NCBI GenBank assembly: GCA_022711465.1
Contig: JAKLEZ010000003.1
Coordinates: 124,001 to 188,000, forward strand
Source of the DNA: Planctomycetota bacterium
Lineage (GTDB): Bacteria; Planctomycetota; Phycisphaerae; UBA1845; PWPN01
DNA length: 64,000 nucleotides
Reading direction: 5' to 3'
Shown here: piece by piece, positions 11,205-20,251 of the stretch
Layout: the number at the start of each line of letters is the position of its first letter
Numbering within the stretch: position 1 is the stretch's first letter
Program-made: the position numbers and the translations under genes
Notes under the pieces: generated by a model
The model's database searches: none
What the model was told of the DNA's origin: nothing
Seen by the model: the letters and a program-made list of their open reading frames with translations, nothing else

Positions 11205-12719
11205 ATGACGACGCTCAACGAGCTCCACTGGCCGGCCTGCGAGGTCGGCCTCGCCCGCGACGGAAGCCGGATCGAGTGGTCCGGCAAGATGAAGGCCCTC
11301 GCCTACTTCGGGCAGGGCCGATTCGAGCTGATCGAGGACCGCCCGATTGTCTGTACCGAGCATGATCTGCTGGCCCGCGTCGAACGAGTCTACCGATGCG
11401 GAACGGACGTGAAGATCTGCACCAGCGGGCGACCGGACCAGTGCGAGGAATCCCTGCTGGATGAGCTGCGGAGCATCTTCGCGATCGATGCTCCCCATCG
11501 CGATGGGCACTTCCCGGACTACAGCCGCCTCCTGCTCGACAACCAGCCGGTGGGAACCGGCGACGATCGCCTGTTCATCGCCATCCGCGAGCGGCTGGCC
11601 GGAATGTCCGGCGAGGATCGCGATCGGTTGGCCGGGTTGCTGCGGCGGTTCTGGGGCCGCATCCTCGGACACGAGACCGTGGTCACGATCGAACGAGTGG
11701 GCTCGAAGGTCCACGAGCTGCGCGAGGGCATCGGTTACATGGCCGGCAGGTGGTTGGACCCGGCCTACCTGGCATTCAAACCCGGCGACCGTTGCGTACT
11801 CCAGAGCCGCATCGCCCGTTACGACCCGCCGCCGACCAGCCGCCCCGACGCGGCCGGTGTCCAGCTGCTCGGCGGCAACATCACCGACCTGGCCATGAAC
11901 CTGGCCGGCGCGTACGCCCAGTACATCCGCCTGACACCCCCGATCATTCGCAGCGGAAGCGTCATTCGCGTGCCCGGCGAACTCTCCAACGCCCTCGCGG
12001 CGTTCGCCGAACCGGCCGCGTGTCTGCTCGACTGCTTCCAGAAATCAACCCATGAGCTGGGCCAGGATGACCACGGCTCCATCCTGCACAGAAGCGTTCT
12101 CCCCGGCGGGACCACCTGCGTCATCGGCAGCGGAGCCATGGCAATGATGTCCATGATGTTCGCCCTGGTCAACGATGACGTCCTGGGTATGTCATCAGCC
12201 GCGGAGGTGGTCACCGTGGTTCGCGGGGACGACAAGGCTGATCTGGTCCGGAGAATCATGGCCGATCCGCGGGTCGTGACCGTGGTCTGCAAGGACGAGA
12301 GCCAGTTGCCCGGCAGAATCGCGAAGGTCTACGGGCCGCAATACCAGCAGCGAACCGGCAAGAGCTTTCGCGGTTTCGACGATGTCATCGTCGCAGCGGG
12401 AAATGCTCAAACGCTGGCTCTTGCCCATGCCTTGATCGCTCCAACCGGGGCGCGGATCATGGCCTTTGCCGGCACACGCGGCCCATGCGAACTCGAAAGC
12501 GGCGTCTGGCACTACGCCAACGCGGGCTTGCTGGGTACCAGCGGATCGAACACCAAGATGCTCGAGCTCGCCCTGGGGCTGTTCAACCGCTCGAAGATGC
12601 CGGTTGAACGACTGGCCGGCAAAGGCTACACCTTCAACGATTTCGCGACCCCGGCAGGCATCCGGGCATTCTTCGAAGACAAAAACCTGCGACCATACCT
12701 CCAGCCCGACACGGCGTGA
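11205..12719 (+). CDS. Zinc-dependent medium-chain dehydrogenase with a large insertion
   Basis: The 504-residue protein belongs to the medium-chain (alcohol/sorbitol) dehydrogenase superfamily. The typical N-terminal strand MKALAYFGQGRFEL begins only at residue 29. The catalytic zinc ligands are recognisable: Cys in YRCGTD, His-Glu in GHETVV, and Glu in AEPAACL. The dinucleotide motif is VIGSGAMA. Between CGTD and GHE, where relatives have roughly 20-25 residues, about 85-90 residues are found, mostly helical and charged, so the protein is far longer than the usual 340-410. L-sorbose-1-phosphate reductase-type dehydrogenases are the nearest functional analogy given the SDR and aldolase neighbours, but that is inference. 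The ATG at 11205 has only a weak ribosome site; ATG 11289 is the alternative. Confidence 0.8.
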   Translation: MTTLNELHWPACEVGLARDGSRIEWSGKMKALAYFGQGRFELIEDRPIVCTEHDLLARVERVYRCGTDVKICTSGRPDQCEESLLDELRSIFAIDAPHRDGHFPDYSRLLLDNQPVGTGDDRLFIAIRERLAGMSGEDRDRLAGLLRRFWGRILGHETVVTIERVGSKVHELREGIGYMAGRWLDPAYLAFKPGDRCVLQSRIARYDPPPTSRPDAAGVQLLGGNITDLAMNLAGAYAQYIRLTPPIIRSGSVIRVPGELSNALAAFAEPAACLLDCFQKSTHELGQDDHGSILHRSVLPGGTTCVIGSGAMAMMSMMFALVNDDVLGMSSAAEVVTVVRGDDKADLVRRIMADPRVVTVVCKDESQLPGRIAKVYGPQYQQRTGKSFRGFDDVIVAAGNAQTLALAHALIAPTGARIMAFAGTRGPCELESGVWHYANAGLLGTSGSNTKMLELALGLFNRSKMPVERLAGKGYTFNDFATPAGIRAFFEDKNLRPYLQPDTA

Positions 12720-12724
12720 GGCAT

Positions 12725-14152
12725 TCACGCTCCGCCGGGCGACGACCGGTTCATGGTCCGAAACGCAGCCAGGGCACGGCCCCGGGCCTCCGCGTGGTCA
12801 ACGACCGGCTTCGGATACGTCCGGATGCCGGTCTCCCAAGGCCGGTGGATCGCCTTGCCCGGCAGTGCGTCCAGCTCCGGCAGCCAGCGGCGAAGGTACA
12901 CGCCGTCGGGATCGTAACGCTCCGACTGCGTCACTGGATTGAAGATGCGGAAGTACGGCGCGGCATCCGCTCCGCAGCCGGCCGACCACTGCCAGCCCAT
13001 CGTGTTGTTGGCCAGGTCGGCGTCCACCAGGGTGTCCCAGAACCAGCAGGCCCCTTGCTGCCACGGCAACAGCAGGTGCTTCACCAGGAACGACGCCACC
13101 ACCATGCGGACCCGATTGTGCATCCAACCCGTCGCCCACAGTTCGCGCATGCCCGCGTCGACCAGGGGATAGCCGGTTCGCCCATGCTGCCAGGCCCGTA
13201 ACGCCCGGGCGTCTTGTCGCCACGGAAAACAGGCAAACTCCGGCCGTAGCGGCTCCTGGACCGTCGATGGAAAGTGGTGCAGCAGATGGTAGCTGAACTC
13301 GCGCCAGCCGAGTTCGCGGAGAAAGACCTCGGCATTGTGCGCGATCCTCTCATCATCCGCATCGATCGCCCATTCCCGCACCGCATGCCACACCTGACGC
13401 GGACCGAGTTCGCCCCAACATAGATACGGCGATAGACGCGAGGTCCCCATCAGGGACGGGCGGTCCCGATCGAGCTCGTAACTCGCCAGACCCTCGTCCA
13501 GGAAACGGTTCAGTTCGGCGCGGGCATCGAGCTCCCCGGGCGTCCAGGCAGCCGCAAGTCCCTCCGTCCAGTCATGTGAGGGGAGCAAGCCCAGCTCGTC
13601 CACGGCCAGCGACTCCGGCCAGGTCGACGGCGAGGCCAGACGCCCGGGAGCACTTGTCGGCTCAGCAGGTGCCGGCTGCGCAAGGCAGGCTCTCCAGAAC
13701 GGCGTGAACACCCGCAGGGGCCCCCCTTGCCTGGTGCGGATGTCGGCAGGGTCGAACAGCAGGGCACTCTCGAACACCTTGACGGCCAGCCCGTCTCGCT
13801 CCAGCCCCGCTCTGGTCTCGGCATCCCGTGTCGCCGCCGCCGGCTGGTAACGGCGGTTCCACGCGATGGTGTCGGCGCCGGTCCGACGAACGAGACCACG
13901 AAGCACCTTCAGAGCCCGGCCCCGGCCGATGATAAGCCGCGAACCCAGCCGCCGAAGCGAGGCATCCAGCTGCCCGAGCGAGTGATGAAGCCACCACCGG
14001 GCGGCAGCCCCGGGAGCCCAGTCGCCCTGCTCGCCCGGAGACCAGATATAGACCGGAATGACCGGAGCGCCTCGTCGAGCCGCGGCAACGAGGGCCGCGT
14101 TGTCCTCAACGCGCAGGTCCTGTCGAAACCAGACGAGAGTCGCACGCATCAT
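12725..14152 (-). CDS. phrB: Deoxyribodipyrimidine photolyase (CPD photolyase, class I type)
   Basis: The 475-residue flavoprotein uses blue light to split cyclobutane pyrimidine dimers in DNA. The N-terminal antenna-binding alpha/beta domain opens with TLVWFRQDLRVEDN. The helical FAD domain contains TSRLSPYLCWGELGPR, the ELGWREFSYHLL helix, GMRELWATGWMHNRVRM, and the signature block DADLANNTMGWQW followed by PYFRIFNP. Length and motifs fit an active enzyme. The ATG at 14152 overlaps the stop codon of the upstream glycosidase-like gene by four bases (ATGA), so the two are probably translationally coupled, an unexpected pairing. It converges with the dehydrogenase gene, whose stop is only five bases away. 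Confidence 0.95.
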   Translation of the reverse strand: MMRATLVWFRQDLRVEDNAALVAAARRGAPVIPVYIWSPGEQGDWAPGAAARWWLHHSLGQLDASLRRLGSRLIIGRGRALKVLRGLVRRTGADTIAWNRRYQPAAATRDAETRAGLERDGLAVKVFESALLFDPADIRTRQGGPLRVFTPFWRACLAQPAPAEPTSAPGRLASPSTWPESLAVDELGLLPSHDWTEGLAAAWTPGELDARAELNRFLDEGLASYELDRDRPSLMGTSRLSPYLCWGELGPRQVWHAVREWAIDADDERIAHNAEVFLRELGWREFSYHLLHHFPSTVQEPLRPEFACFPWRQDARALRAWQHGRTGYPLVDAGMRELWATGWMHNRVRMVVASFLVKHLLLPWQQGACWFWDTLVDADLANNTMGWQWSAGCGADAAPYFRIFNPVTQSERYDPDGVYLRRWLPELDALPGKAIHRPWETGIRTYPKPVVDHAEARGRALAAFRTMNRSSPGGA

Positions 14153-15687
14153 CGCACAGTGAATGAATACAGTCGCCCCGGCGGTTCAACGGTGAATCGC
14201 AATCGAAGCACACCGTCAGGCGCCCACTGCCGCAACCCGTGGTCGCCGAATTGGACTTCATGACGGAGCGAGTCGCCGTTCAAGACCGTCGCGGCCAGCG
14301 GGTTGCCCAGGCGATCAAGCAGTTGAACCGTCATCGGGCCAATACTGTTGACGTACAGTCGTTCGCCCTCGATCCTCAACGGGCGCGTCGTCAGCGTACC
14401 CCAGTCGACCGAGACAAAACCGTCGACCCGCAGTCTGGCCCGGAAGATGCCGCCGCCACGGACCAGTCGATCTCGAGGCTGATTCTTGCCCCAGGAGGAC
14501 GCACTGAAATAATAGACCAGCTCATCCCCGATCCGAAGGGGACCTTGGCTGAACTCGCTGATATACCCCCCATCGTTCAGCGCTTCGTTGCCGCCCTCGA
14601 CACCGTTGGCGAGCCAGACTTCAGGAATGCCCCCGTCGTTCGCGAAAGGCACCTTCCTCCAGTGCAGACCGTCGCGGCTGACCACGAGCTTCAGAAACGC
14701 GCAGCCGGCCGCCGAAAACGGATAGTCGCCCTTGCCGTGGAAGACCTTAAGGCCGCCCAGGTACACGGATTCGTATCGCCATGCCGTGCTGGCGTAGTAC
14801 TCGTCATACGGCGTGTCCCCGTTGCGCTCGGCCATGGCCGGCATCAGTTCCACGTGGGTAATCCGCCGGCTGTCAAAAGGCTCATCCATCCGGTCCAACC
14901 ACACGTAGGCTCGCGCCCGCGAGCCGTACCCCGGCGAGACATCGTGCGGGTTGAAGAACTTGAAGATGCCCAGGAAGCGGTTTTCGATCGGGTCGTGGCA
15001 GAAAAGGGTCACGTCGCCCGGACCGTACACCATCCGGCCCTCCTGGATGATCGTCCGGCAACTCGTGTCTCCGGGCTGGGCGAAACCGCTGCAGATCTGG
15101 CCCGGCCGCTCCCAGACCAGACCATCCGCCGAGCGAACATACCATATGCCCTCCCATTCATGGCCGGCGTTGGCGATCCAGACCCAGCCCTTGTAGGGGT
15201 GCTTCTCGTCCTTCACATCGTAGAAGCAGGAAAAGACGTCGATGCCGAACTTGCCCTTCGCGTCTTTGGGCAGCGGACCGAGATCCAGATCGAGCTTCAG
15301 GGGCGTGAGCTCGTCGTGAGTCCTGGCCGACCAGCTGAGGGCGTCGGATGAGGTCGCTCGAAGCATGCGCCTGCTGTTGAAGTCCTGCACCAGCATGACG
15401 TACTGCTTGAGCCGCGAATCGAACACGATCGTGCCGTAGGCCAGCAGAGCATCGCCCTTGTTGGCGACGATCAGGGGCGTCCGGCCGCCGTTCTCCTTGA
15501 CCGGCTGGTGCAGGGTTCGCCGCAGATCCAGCTGTGAATCGATGAGCAGATCATCGACGAAGAGCTGGGCGATCCCGCTCTTCACCGATACGACGCCTTC
15601 GCCGGCCAGGGTCGTGCTGTCGGCACCAACCGGCGGTGCGATCGAGAGCACCCAACCAACCGCGGCCACGACTCTCGTCGTTGACAT
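14149..15687 (-). CDS. Exported beta-propeller glycosidase-like protein (GH43/GH32-type fold)
   Basis: The 512-residue protein has an N-terminal signal peptide (MSTTRVVAAVGWVLSIAPPVGA) chosen over longer frames because GGAGGAGG precedes the ATG at 15687. The mature part begins with a segment ending LFVDDLLID, common to planctomycete exported proteins with a five-bladed propeller, and contains repeated S-x-DGL-x-W strands (SADGLVWERPG, SRDGLHWRKVP) and a FGIDVF Asp that could be catalytic. The last about 100 residues form a beta-sandwich-like tail. The class fits glycosidases acting on exported or imported oligosaccharides, but no confident GH family or substrate can be given. Its stop overlaps the photolyase start. 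Confidence 0.65.
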   Translation of the reverse strand: MSTTRVVAAVGWVLSIAPPVGADSTTLAGEGVVSVKSGIAQLFVDDLLIDSQLDLRRTLHQPVKENGGRTPLIVANKGDALLAYGTIVFDSRLKQYVMLVQDFNSRRMLRATSSDALSWSARTHDELTPLKLDLDLGPLPKDAKGKFGIDVFSCFYDVKDEKHPYKGWVWIANAGHEWEGIWYVRSADGLVWERPGQICSGFAQPGDTSCRTIIQEGRMVYGPGDVTLFCHDPIENRFLGIFKFFNPHDVSPGYGSRARAYVWLDRMDEPFDSRRITHVELMPAMAERNGDTPYDEYYASTAWRYESVYLGGLKVFHGKGDYPFSAAGCAFLKLVVSRDGLHWRKVPFANDGGIPEVWLANGVEGGNEALNDGGYISEFSQGPLRIGDELVYYFSASSWGKNQPRDRLVRGGGIFRARLRVDGFVSVDWGTLTTRPLRIEGERLYVNSIGPMTVQLLDRLGNPLAATVLNGDSLRHEVQFGDHGLRQWAPDGVLRLRFTVEPPGRLYSFTVR

Positions 15688-15760
15688 GGAGCCTCCTCCA
15701 CAAGGCCGGCCACCTGCCTTCGCCCACACCGGAAACGGTGAATGATAGCACCTTCCAGGC

Positions 15761-16615
15761 TCAATAGTGTAACGTGAAGAACTCCCACATGCGGTACAGG
15801 GCAGGACCGCCATTGGGTCCGCTGCTCGGAGTCAATGCCCGCAGCTCGCCCTTGACATCCTGCACGAACTTGGCGTGGTAGTCGCCGTAGAGGGCGTTGG
15901 CGCCGTTGCCATGACACGCTCGCATGACCGTCTGACCTTCGCTGCTGCCGATGACCCCGTCGGCCACAAGGGCCTGCATCAGCGGCATCTGATAGGTCGC
16001 CGGATCAACCCCTTTGGTCTTGGCGAGGTAGTCCACGAAGTACGGATGCCAGACCTCGGACGGATAGACCTTCTTGCTGTCCGCACGGGGACACTTGCCC
16101 ACGTCCACGGGCGCAGCGTACATGTACCCGCCCCAGGTCACGTACGAGGTCTTGTCGTTGTGAAGAAAAAAGCTGTCGATTCCGTAAGTCGGATCACTCC
16201 AGAAGCCCCTCGGCGTGCTCGGGCAGTAGAACAAGCGCAGGTCCTTGCCCACGTACTTGCCGTAGAGCATTCCGTAGTTGATGGGTTCCTTGATGTACTT
16301 CTGGTCGGCCGGCACCGATTCGTAGTGAAGCGACTTGTGCTCGGCAATGTTGTACCCGTACGTCCCCCGAAGCGGCAGGCGAGCCTTGTGGTCAGAGGCA
16401 TAACCCACCAGGCCCAGCCCGATCTGGTGCAGGGCGGCCAGACAGGAGGACCGCTTGGCCATCTCGCGAGCTTTGGTCAGTGAGGGAATCAGGATGGTGA
16501 TCAGCAGGGCGATGATCGCCACCACGACAAGAACCTCGATGAGCGTGAAGCCTGCCCGCCTTGGCCCACTCCGTCGACGTGGCCCGCAGCCAGATCTTGC
16601 CGGTCTCCTGCCCAT
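15761..16615 (-). CDS. Type IV pilin-like / pseudopilin protein with H-X9-D motif
   Basis: The 284-residue protein has a prepilin leader ending in a basic stretch followed by [23 protein letters not shown]: peptidase cleavage after Gly, Phe+1 for methylation, Glu5 and a hydrophobic helix. The globular part has the planctomycete pattern [22 protein letters not shown] and a C-terminal [13 protein letters not shown], an H-X9-D-Y version of the H-X9-DG motif of such proteins. Genomes of this group carry many such proteins, probably minor pilins of a type II secretion/type IV pilus-like machine. The ATG at 16615 follows AAGGGAG. No assembly genes are adjacent. The frame is in one block with the two HAF-repeat-like genes upstream. 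Confidence 0.85.
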   Translation of the reverse strand: MGRRPARSGCGPRRRSGPRRAGFTLIEVLVVVAIIALLITILIPSLTKAREMAKRSSCLAALHQIGLGLVGYASDHKARLPLRGTYGYNIAEHKSLHYESVPADQKYIKEPINYGMLYGKYVGKDLRLFYCPSTPRGFWSDPTYGIDSFFLHNDKTSYVTWGGYMYAAPVDVGKCPRADSKKVYPSEVWHPYFVDYLAKTKGVDPATYQMPLMQALVADGVIGSSEGQTVMRACHGNGANALYGDYHAKFVQDVKGELRALTPSSGPNGGPALYRMWEFFTLHY

Positions 16616-16738
16616 GACCACTCCCTTCCTGGGAGCGAGCTCCCGACAGACGCCTGTGACCTGTGGACTCAAGCCCTCCAGGAACTCCACTGCCTGCCGA
16701 TGGCCACGACCACCCGACAAACGTGTTCACTTCGTTCG

Positions 16739-18244
16739 CTAGTCACAATCCGGGTTGGCCGCCACCGCTGGACCACTGTAACAGGCGACGAACGCATTGA
16801 GGTCGCTGGAATCGACCTTGCTGTCGCCGTTGGGGTTCATGCAATCACAGCCCGGCCTGATCGCGGTCGGATCGAAGCACGCCTGGAAGAAACCGAAGTC
16901 AATCTGGTCCACGTCGCCGTCGGAGTCAGCATCCGCAAAGGGCGCGGCGCACGCCTTGTTCACACAGCCCTCACCCAGCGTCCAGGTCAGGGTGTGCGCG
17001 GGGTCCTCCGCCGTGCACTCCTCCTCGGTGGTGACCCGGCATCGCCGGAAGCCGTACCCGACTTCCAGGCAGGCGCCGACCGGCTCCGCGGAGACCGAGG
17101 CCAGCCAGCCTCGGGTGACGAACGTCGCCCCATCCTCGGTCCACGGACCACTTCCGGCCACCCAGACGATGCCACTGCTGTCCACTGCCACACTGTAGGC
17201 CCGCGACAAACGCGTGAAGTTGCCGAGCAGCCCAGCATCCTGGAAGTACTGCGTCAGATCGACCACCGTGCCCACCTGGGTATCCCACAGAACGGCCTTC
17301 TCCATGCCGCGATACAGCATGCCGCTGACATAGCGGCCGTCCTCGCTGCACCCATAGGGAACGGACAGGCTCGTACTTCCGTCCTCGTCGCCAAACATCG
17401 GCAACTGCAAGGTCTGGCCCGTGGCCAGGTCATGCATATACGGGAACAGCCGCGCGTCTCCGGCCTTGGGCGACCGACCAAAGATCTTCCCGCTCGCCTT
17501 GTCCCCGGCGACACAGAAAGCCTCGCCTGCGTTGGTCTCGTCCAGGCCTTTGAAGAACGCGACGGAACCTGTCCCGTTGCCCACCCAGGAGTTGTAGTAG
17601 TTCGATTTCACACCACTGACCATGCGAGAGCCCACCGCCAGGCCGCCCTTGGACACGCCGTTGACCGTGAGTTCCGAGCCGGAGTCGGTCGCCTTGTTAT
17701 CCGATGCCACGGTCAATCCGGTGGAGGCACCGGTCAGCTTGGCTATGCTGATGTAGTACTGCCCGCTCTTGCCGAAAGAAGCCCAGAGCAGGTCGGTATC
17801 GCCCGGGCCCGCGAGCGTGTTGGCCGCACCCAGAAGAGAATTCGCAAAGTTGGCGCCGTCGCGCCAGGCCTTCGACCAACTCGCCCCGCCGTTGCTCGTG
17901 ATCCCGATGCAGGGCGTGTTGTTGCCAAGACCATAGTCAATGCGCCCGAAAACCGCGACTTCCTGGACCGAGTCGTAGGTGCGGTAGGCCACGCCGGTCG
18001 CTTCCTTCATCGCGGCCCCCGAGATAACCACAACGCTGTTGGCCGGGGCGGTCAGAGAGTCCCAGAGGAAGCCCGTTGTCCCCGACTTGCCCACCGCGTA
18101 CCGGCCGTCGGGCGTGATCGCGCGGACTTCGGACGAGGTCTGGTCCGCAATCGGCGGAACCATCACCAGACTTGGCGCCGCCCACACAACGGACGTGCAC
18201 ACCACGATCCCGATTGCGGCACACACACGTTCTGGACGAATCAT
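16739..18244 (-). CDS. Exported HAF-repeat-like protein with dockerin-like C-terminal module
   Basis: The 501-residue protein has a signal peptide (IRPERVCAAIGIVVCTSVVWA), a body of repeated units of the kind DGRYAVGKSGTTGFLWD (residues about 30-390) resembling HAF/WD-like beta-propeller blades, then a Cys-rich linker (ECTAEDPAHTLTW) and a dockerin-like module. The module has two calcium-loop-like segments, DADSDGDVDQIDFG and NPNGDSKVDSSDLN, plus cysteine pairs. In planctomycetes such tails are thought to mediate attachment or sorting of exported proteins, but the receptor is unknown. The ATG at 18244 has AAGGAGAG upstream. The adjacent upstream gene encodes a similar body with a different sorting tail. 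Confidence 0.75.
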   Translation of the reverse strand: MIRPERVCAAIGIVVCTSVVWAAPSLVMVPPIADQTSSEVRAITPDGRYAVGKSGTTGFLWDSLTAPANSVVVISGAAMKEATGVAYRTYDSVQEVAVFGRIDYGLGNNTPCIGITSNGGASWSKAWRDGANFANSLLGAANTLAGPGDTDLLWASFGKSGQYYISIAKLTGASTGLTVASDNKATDSGSELTVNGVSKGGLAVGSRMVSGVKSNYYNSWVGNGTGSVAFFKGLDETNAGEAFCVAGDKASGKIFGRSPKAGDARLFPYMHDLATGQTLQLPMFGDEDGSTSLSVPYGCSEDGRYVSGMLYRGMEKAVLWDTQVGTVVDLTQYFQDAGLLGNFTRLSRAYSVAVDSSGIVWVAGSGPWTEDGATFVTRGWLASVSAEPVGACLEVGYGFRRCRVTTEEECTAEDPAHTLTWTLGEGCVNKACAAPFADADSDGDVDQIDFGFFQACFDPTAIRPGCDCMNPNGDSKVDSSDLNAFVACYSGPAVAANPDCD

Positions 18245-18327
18245 GACTGCTCTCCTTACCTCAGGCCTCCCGCCTGGGTGATGCTCCGATGCTCCGTCGG
18301 CCGCCCGCTCAAGCCGCCACGAGGACG

Positions 18328-19449
18328 TCATCGCTGCCGACGCAGCAAGGTAAGGCCGCCCAGCACCAGCAGGCCGAATGTCGCCGGCTCGGGCACGATG
18401 GCCACCCAAGCCGTGGTCATGCCGCCAAATGTGCCATCGCCCACGATCGTCAGACCATCGCCGGATAGACCCCTGACGTTGAGGTTCGTCCAGCCCGAGG
18501 CCAGGTCCGGGACGAGTGTGGACAGATCACGCGAGCCATTGGTTGCATCCCAGATCCAGAGTCGGCGCGTTCCCGCGGTGAGATCCCGGCCATAGCCCGC
18601 AGCGATTGTTCCATCGCTGTTGAGGGCTTGAACCTCGTCGTAGTTGTCAGTGCCGATAAAGGGGATCGCCACGACCGGAGTCTTATTGAACGGCGTCACC
18701 TGCCAGATGGTGCCCTGCCGCTGAATGCCGCCGGCAGCGGTGCTCCAGCCGCCAGCCCGCGAGCCATCGCGCGAAATGGCATTCGCGACAGCCTCAACGC
18801 TGGTGCTCATCGCCCCGATGAGTGGGTCCAGTCCGGCCAGGGTGCCGCCGGCAACAGCACCGCGCGCACCGCCAGGGCTGACCGCCCCGTACTGCGCCCG
18901 ACCGGCGTAACTGCCGATATTCGAAATACCATAGATGTAGGCGTCCTTGTTGTAGTTGGACGGGAGGCTCAGCGAGCTCCACGAGTTCGAGCTGTACTTG
19001 TAGCGGTAGGCCGTTCGGCTGCCGCTTGAAGTGCCCTGGTTCCCGCCGATCCAGAAATTGGACGCGGAGGCGGACGTGCAATAGGCCGTCCCCGTACCGA
19101 GCGACGCACTCCAGGTGCCGGTGCCGCTGGTGTCGCCAACCCAGTAGTAGACGCTCCCGCCGGCGTTCGCACCCACGATCACCTTGTCCGCGTTGCCGAA
19201 CAGGGCATCGGAGATGCCGCTCCCGCCAACGGCCACGCCAGCAGTGCTGTAGCCCGCCCCGATACCCTTGGCTCCGCTCCCCGGGGTCCAGATGTACGCC
19301 CCGTTGTTGTTGAAGGAGACGACGCTGCCGTCACTGGAAATGCCGGTGGAGGTCCCGGCACCCAGGTTGTAGAACGTGCCCAACGCGCCCGATGAACCAG
19401 CGGTCACCGCGAAGACTGCACAAACCGTCCAGAGTTTCTTACTTATCAT
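18328..19449 (-). CDS. PEP-CTERM protein with HAF-repeat-like body
   Basis: The 373-residue exported protein has a signal peptide (MISKKLWTVCAVFAVTAGSSGA), a Gly/Ser-rich repetitive body with ISSDGSVVSFNNNGAYIW, LNSDGTIAAGYG and LSGDGLTIVGDG units typical of HAF-like blades, and a C-terminal PEP-CTERM anchor: VPEP, a short hydrophobic helix (TFGLLVLGGLTLL) and RRQR. PEP-CTERM tails are recognised by exosortases and cleaved as the protein is delivered to the cell surface; no exosortase lies in this window. The ATG at 19449 follows a GGAGAGAGGA purine run. It is followed after 83 bases by the dockerin-tailed relative, suggesting co-transcription. Confidence 0.85.
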   Translation of the reverse strand: MISKKLWTVCAVFAVTAGSSGALGTFYNLGAGTSTGISSDGSVVSFNNNGAYIWTPGSGAKGIGAGYSTAGVAVGGSGISDALFGNADKVIVGANAGGSVYYWVGDTSGTGTWSASLGTGTAYCTSASASNFWIGGNQGTSSGSRTAYRYKYSSNSWSSLSLPSNYNKDAYIYGISNIGSYAGRAQYGAVSPGGARGAVAGGTLAGLDPLIGAMSTSVEAVANAISRDGSRAGGWSTAAGGIQRQGTIWQVTPFNKTPVVAIPFIGTDNYDEVQALNSDGTIAAGYGRDLTAGTRRLWIWDATNGSRDLSTLVPDLASGWTNLNVRGLSGDGLTIVGDGTFGGMTTAWVAIVPEPATFGLLVLGGLTLLRRQR

Positions 19450-20251
19450 TTGTCCTCTCTCCTTCTCCGGGTTTCTGGCTGACCAGGTACGCTGATCCCA
19501 GACCCCCATACCACCTCGCCCGGCCCCATCACCGGGCAACCCAAAGCCTGACCTCAGGCACGCTCAGCCTCAACGGGGAGCCACCTGAGACTGCGCACCC
19601 ACACACCGCTGAAGACGTCCCCATGTCGCCGGCCGAGATCTCTCCACGAACCCCAAGAAGCGTGATCTGAGTGAGTCTTCTCCCCCTCTTCACTGGCCCC
19701 AATCCCGGGCTGGAGTGCTCCCCCACGACCGGCTCCGCATCGGCCTCACTTTCCCGTATGGGCTCCTCCTCCATGCCCCTCGGCGCAACCGCGCCACGTT
19801 GACGTCCCTCCCTGGACGGCAGTCATTGTCGTGATTTGATGACAGGGTGCACGCTAATGTGCCAACACATTAAAGTCTACGCCGGGCCACTGTCTCAGTC
19901 AAGCGTGGATGGGGCCAAACGACCGCACGCCCTTCCCAGAATCGGCAACTCTGGTCACCCGCCGTGTCCCGGCAGCCGGCCGTCGCGACCAGGCCCTCAA
20001 GGGAACCGCCTTGCCATTTCTTCGTCTTGTACAATCGATTGTAAGATGATCTTAGAACACTTGGTGCGACGGGCCACTCAGGCCCACCACGTGAAACCCG
20101 GCGGCCGCTTCCGATGCCTCCGCCTCTCGATACCTGCCCACACCCCGCTCATCACCAAGCCAAGAGCCTCCTAGTCCGGAGTTCTGAAGCCTGGAGAACA
20201 TAAACGGCGAGGCCGGTTGGATTTCCGGCAAAACGCTCGTTCCCGTCCTGC
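19450..20251. other. 800-base intergenic region between PEP-CTERM gene and insertion sequence
   Basis: No coding frame with a credible start is visible. It contains a small perfect hairpin, TAATGTG-CCAA-CACATTA at 19855-19872, and a cluster of two overlapping perfect palindromes at 20030-20054. The last about 100 bases should include the left end of the IS1634-family element, but I could not match a terminal inverted repeat to the right side. Confidence 0.5.
20030..20054. promoter_or_regulatory. Overlapping palindromes, possible operator
   Basis: TACAATCGATTGTA (20030-20043) is a perfect 14-base palindrome, and TAAGATGATCTTA (20042-20054) is a perfect 13-base one that shares its first two bases with it. 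The second resembles the palindrome at 24971-24984. Such symmetry suggests a dimeric repressor site, but no regulator gene is in the window and the controlled gene is unclear, because the site is 500 bases upstream of the PEP-CTERM gene and close to the IS edge. Confidence 0.3.

Noticed and set aside
16700..18595. 631-residue open frame opposite the dockerin-tailed HAF-like gene
   Set aside because: Antisense; the opposite strand has signal peptide, repeats and tail.
19855..19872. TAATGTG/CACATTA hairpin as a terminator
   Set aside because: Short stem, no T-run, and 400 bases from any gene end.
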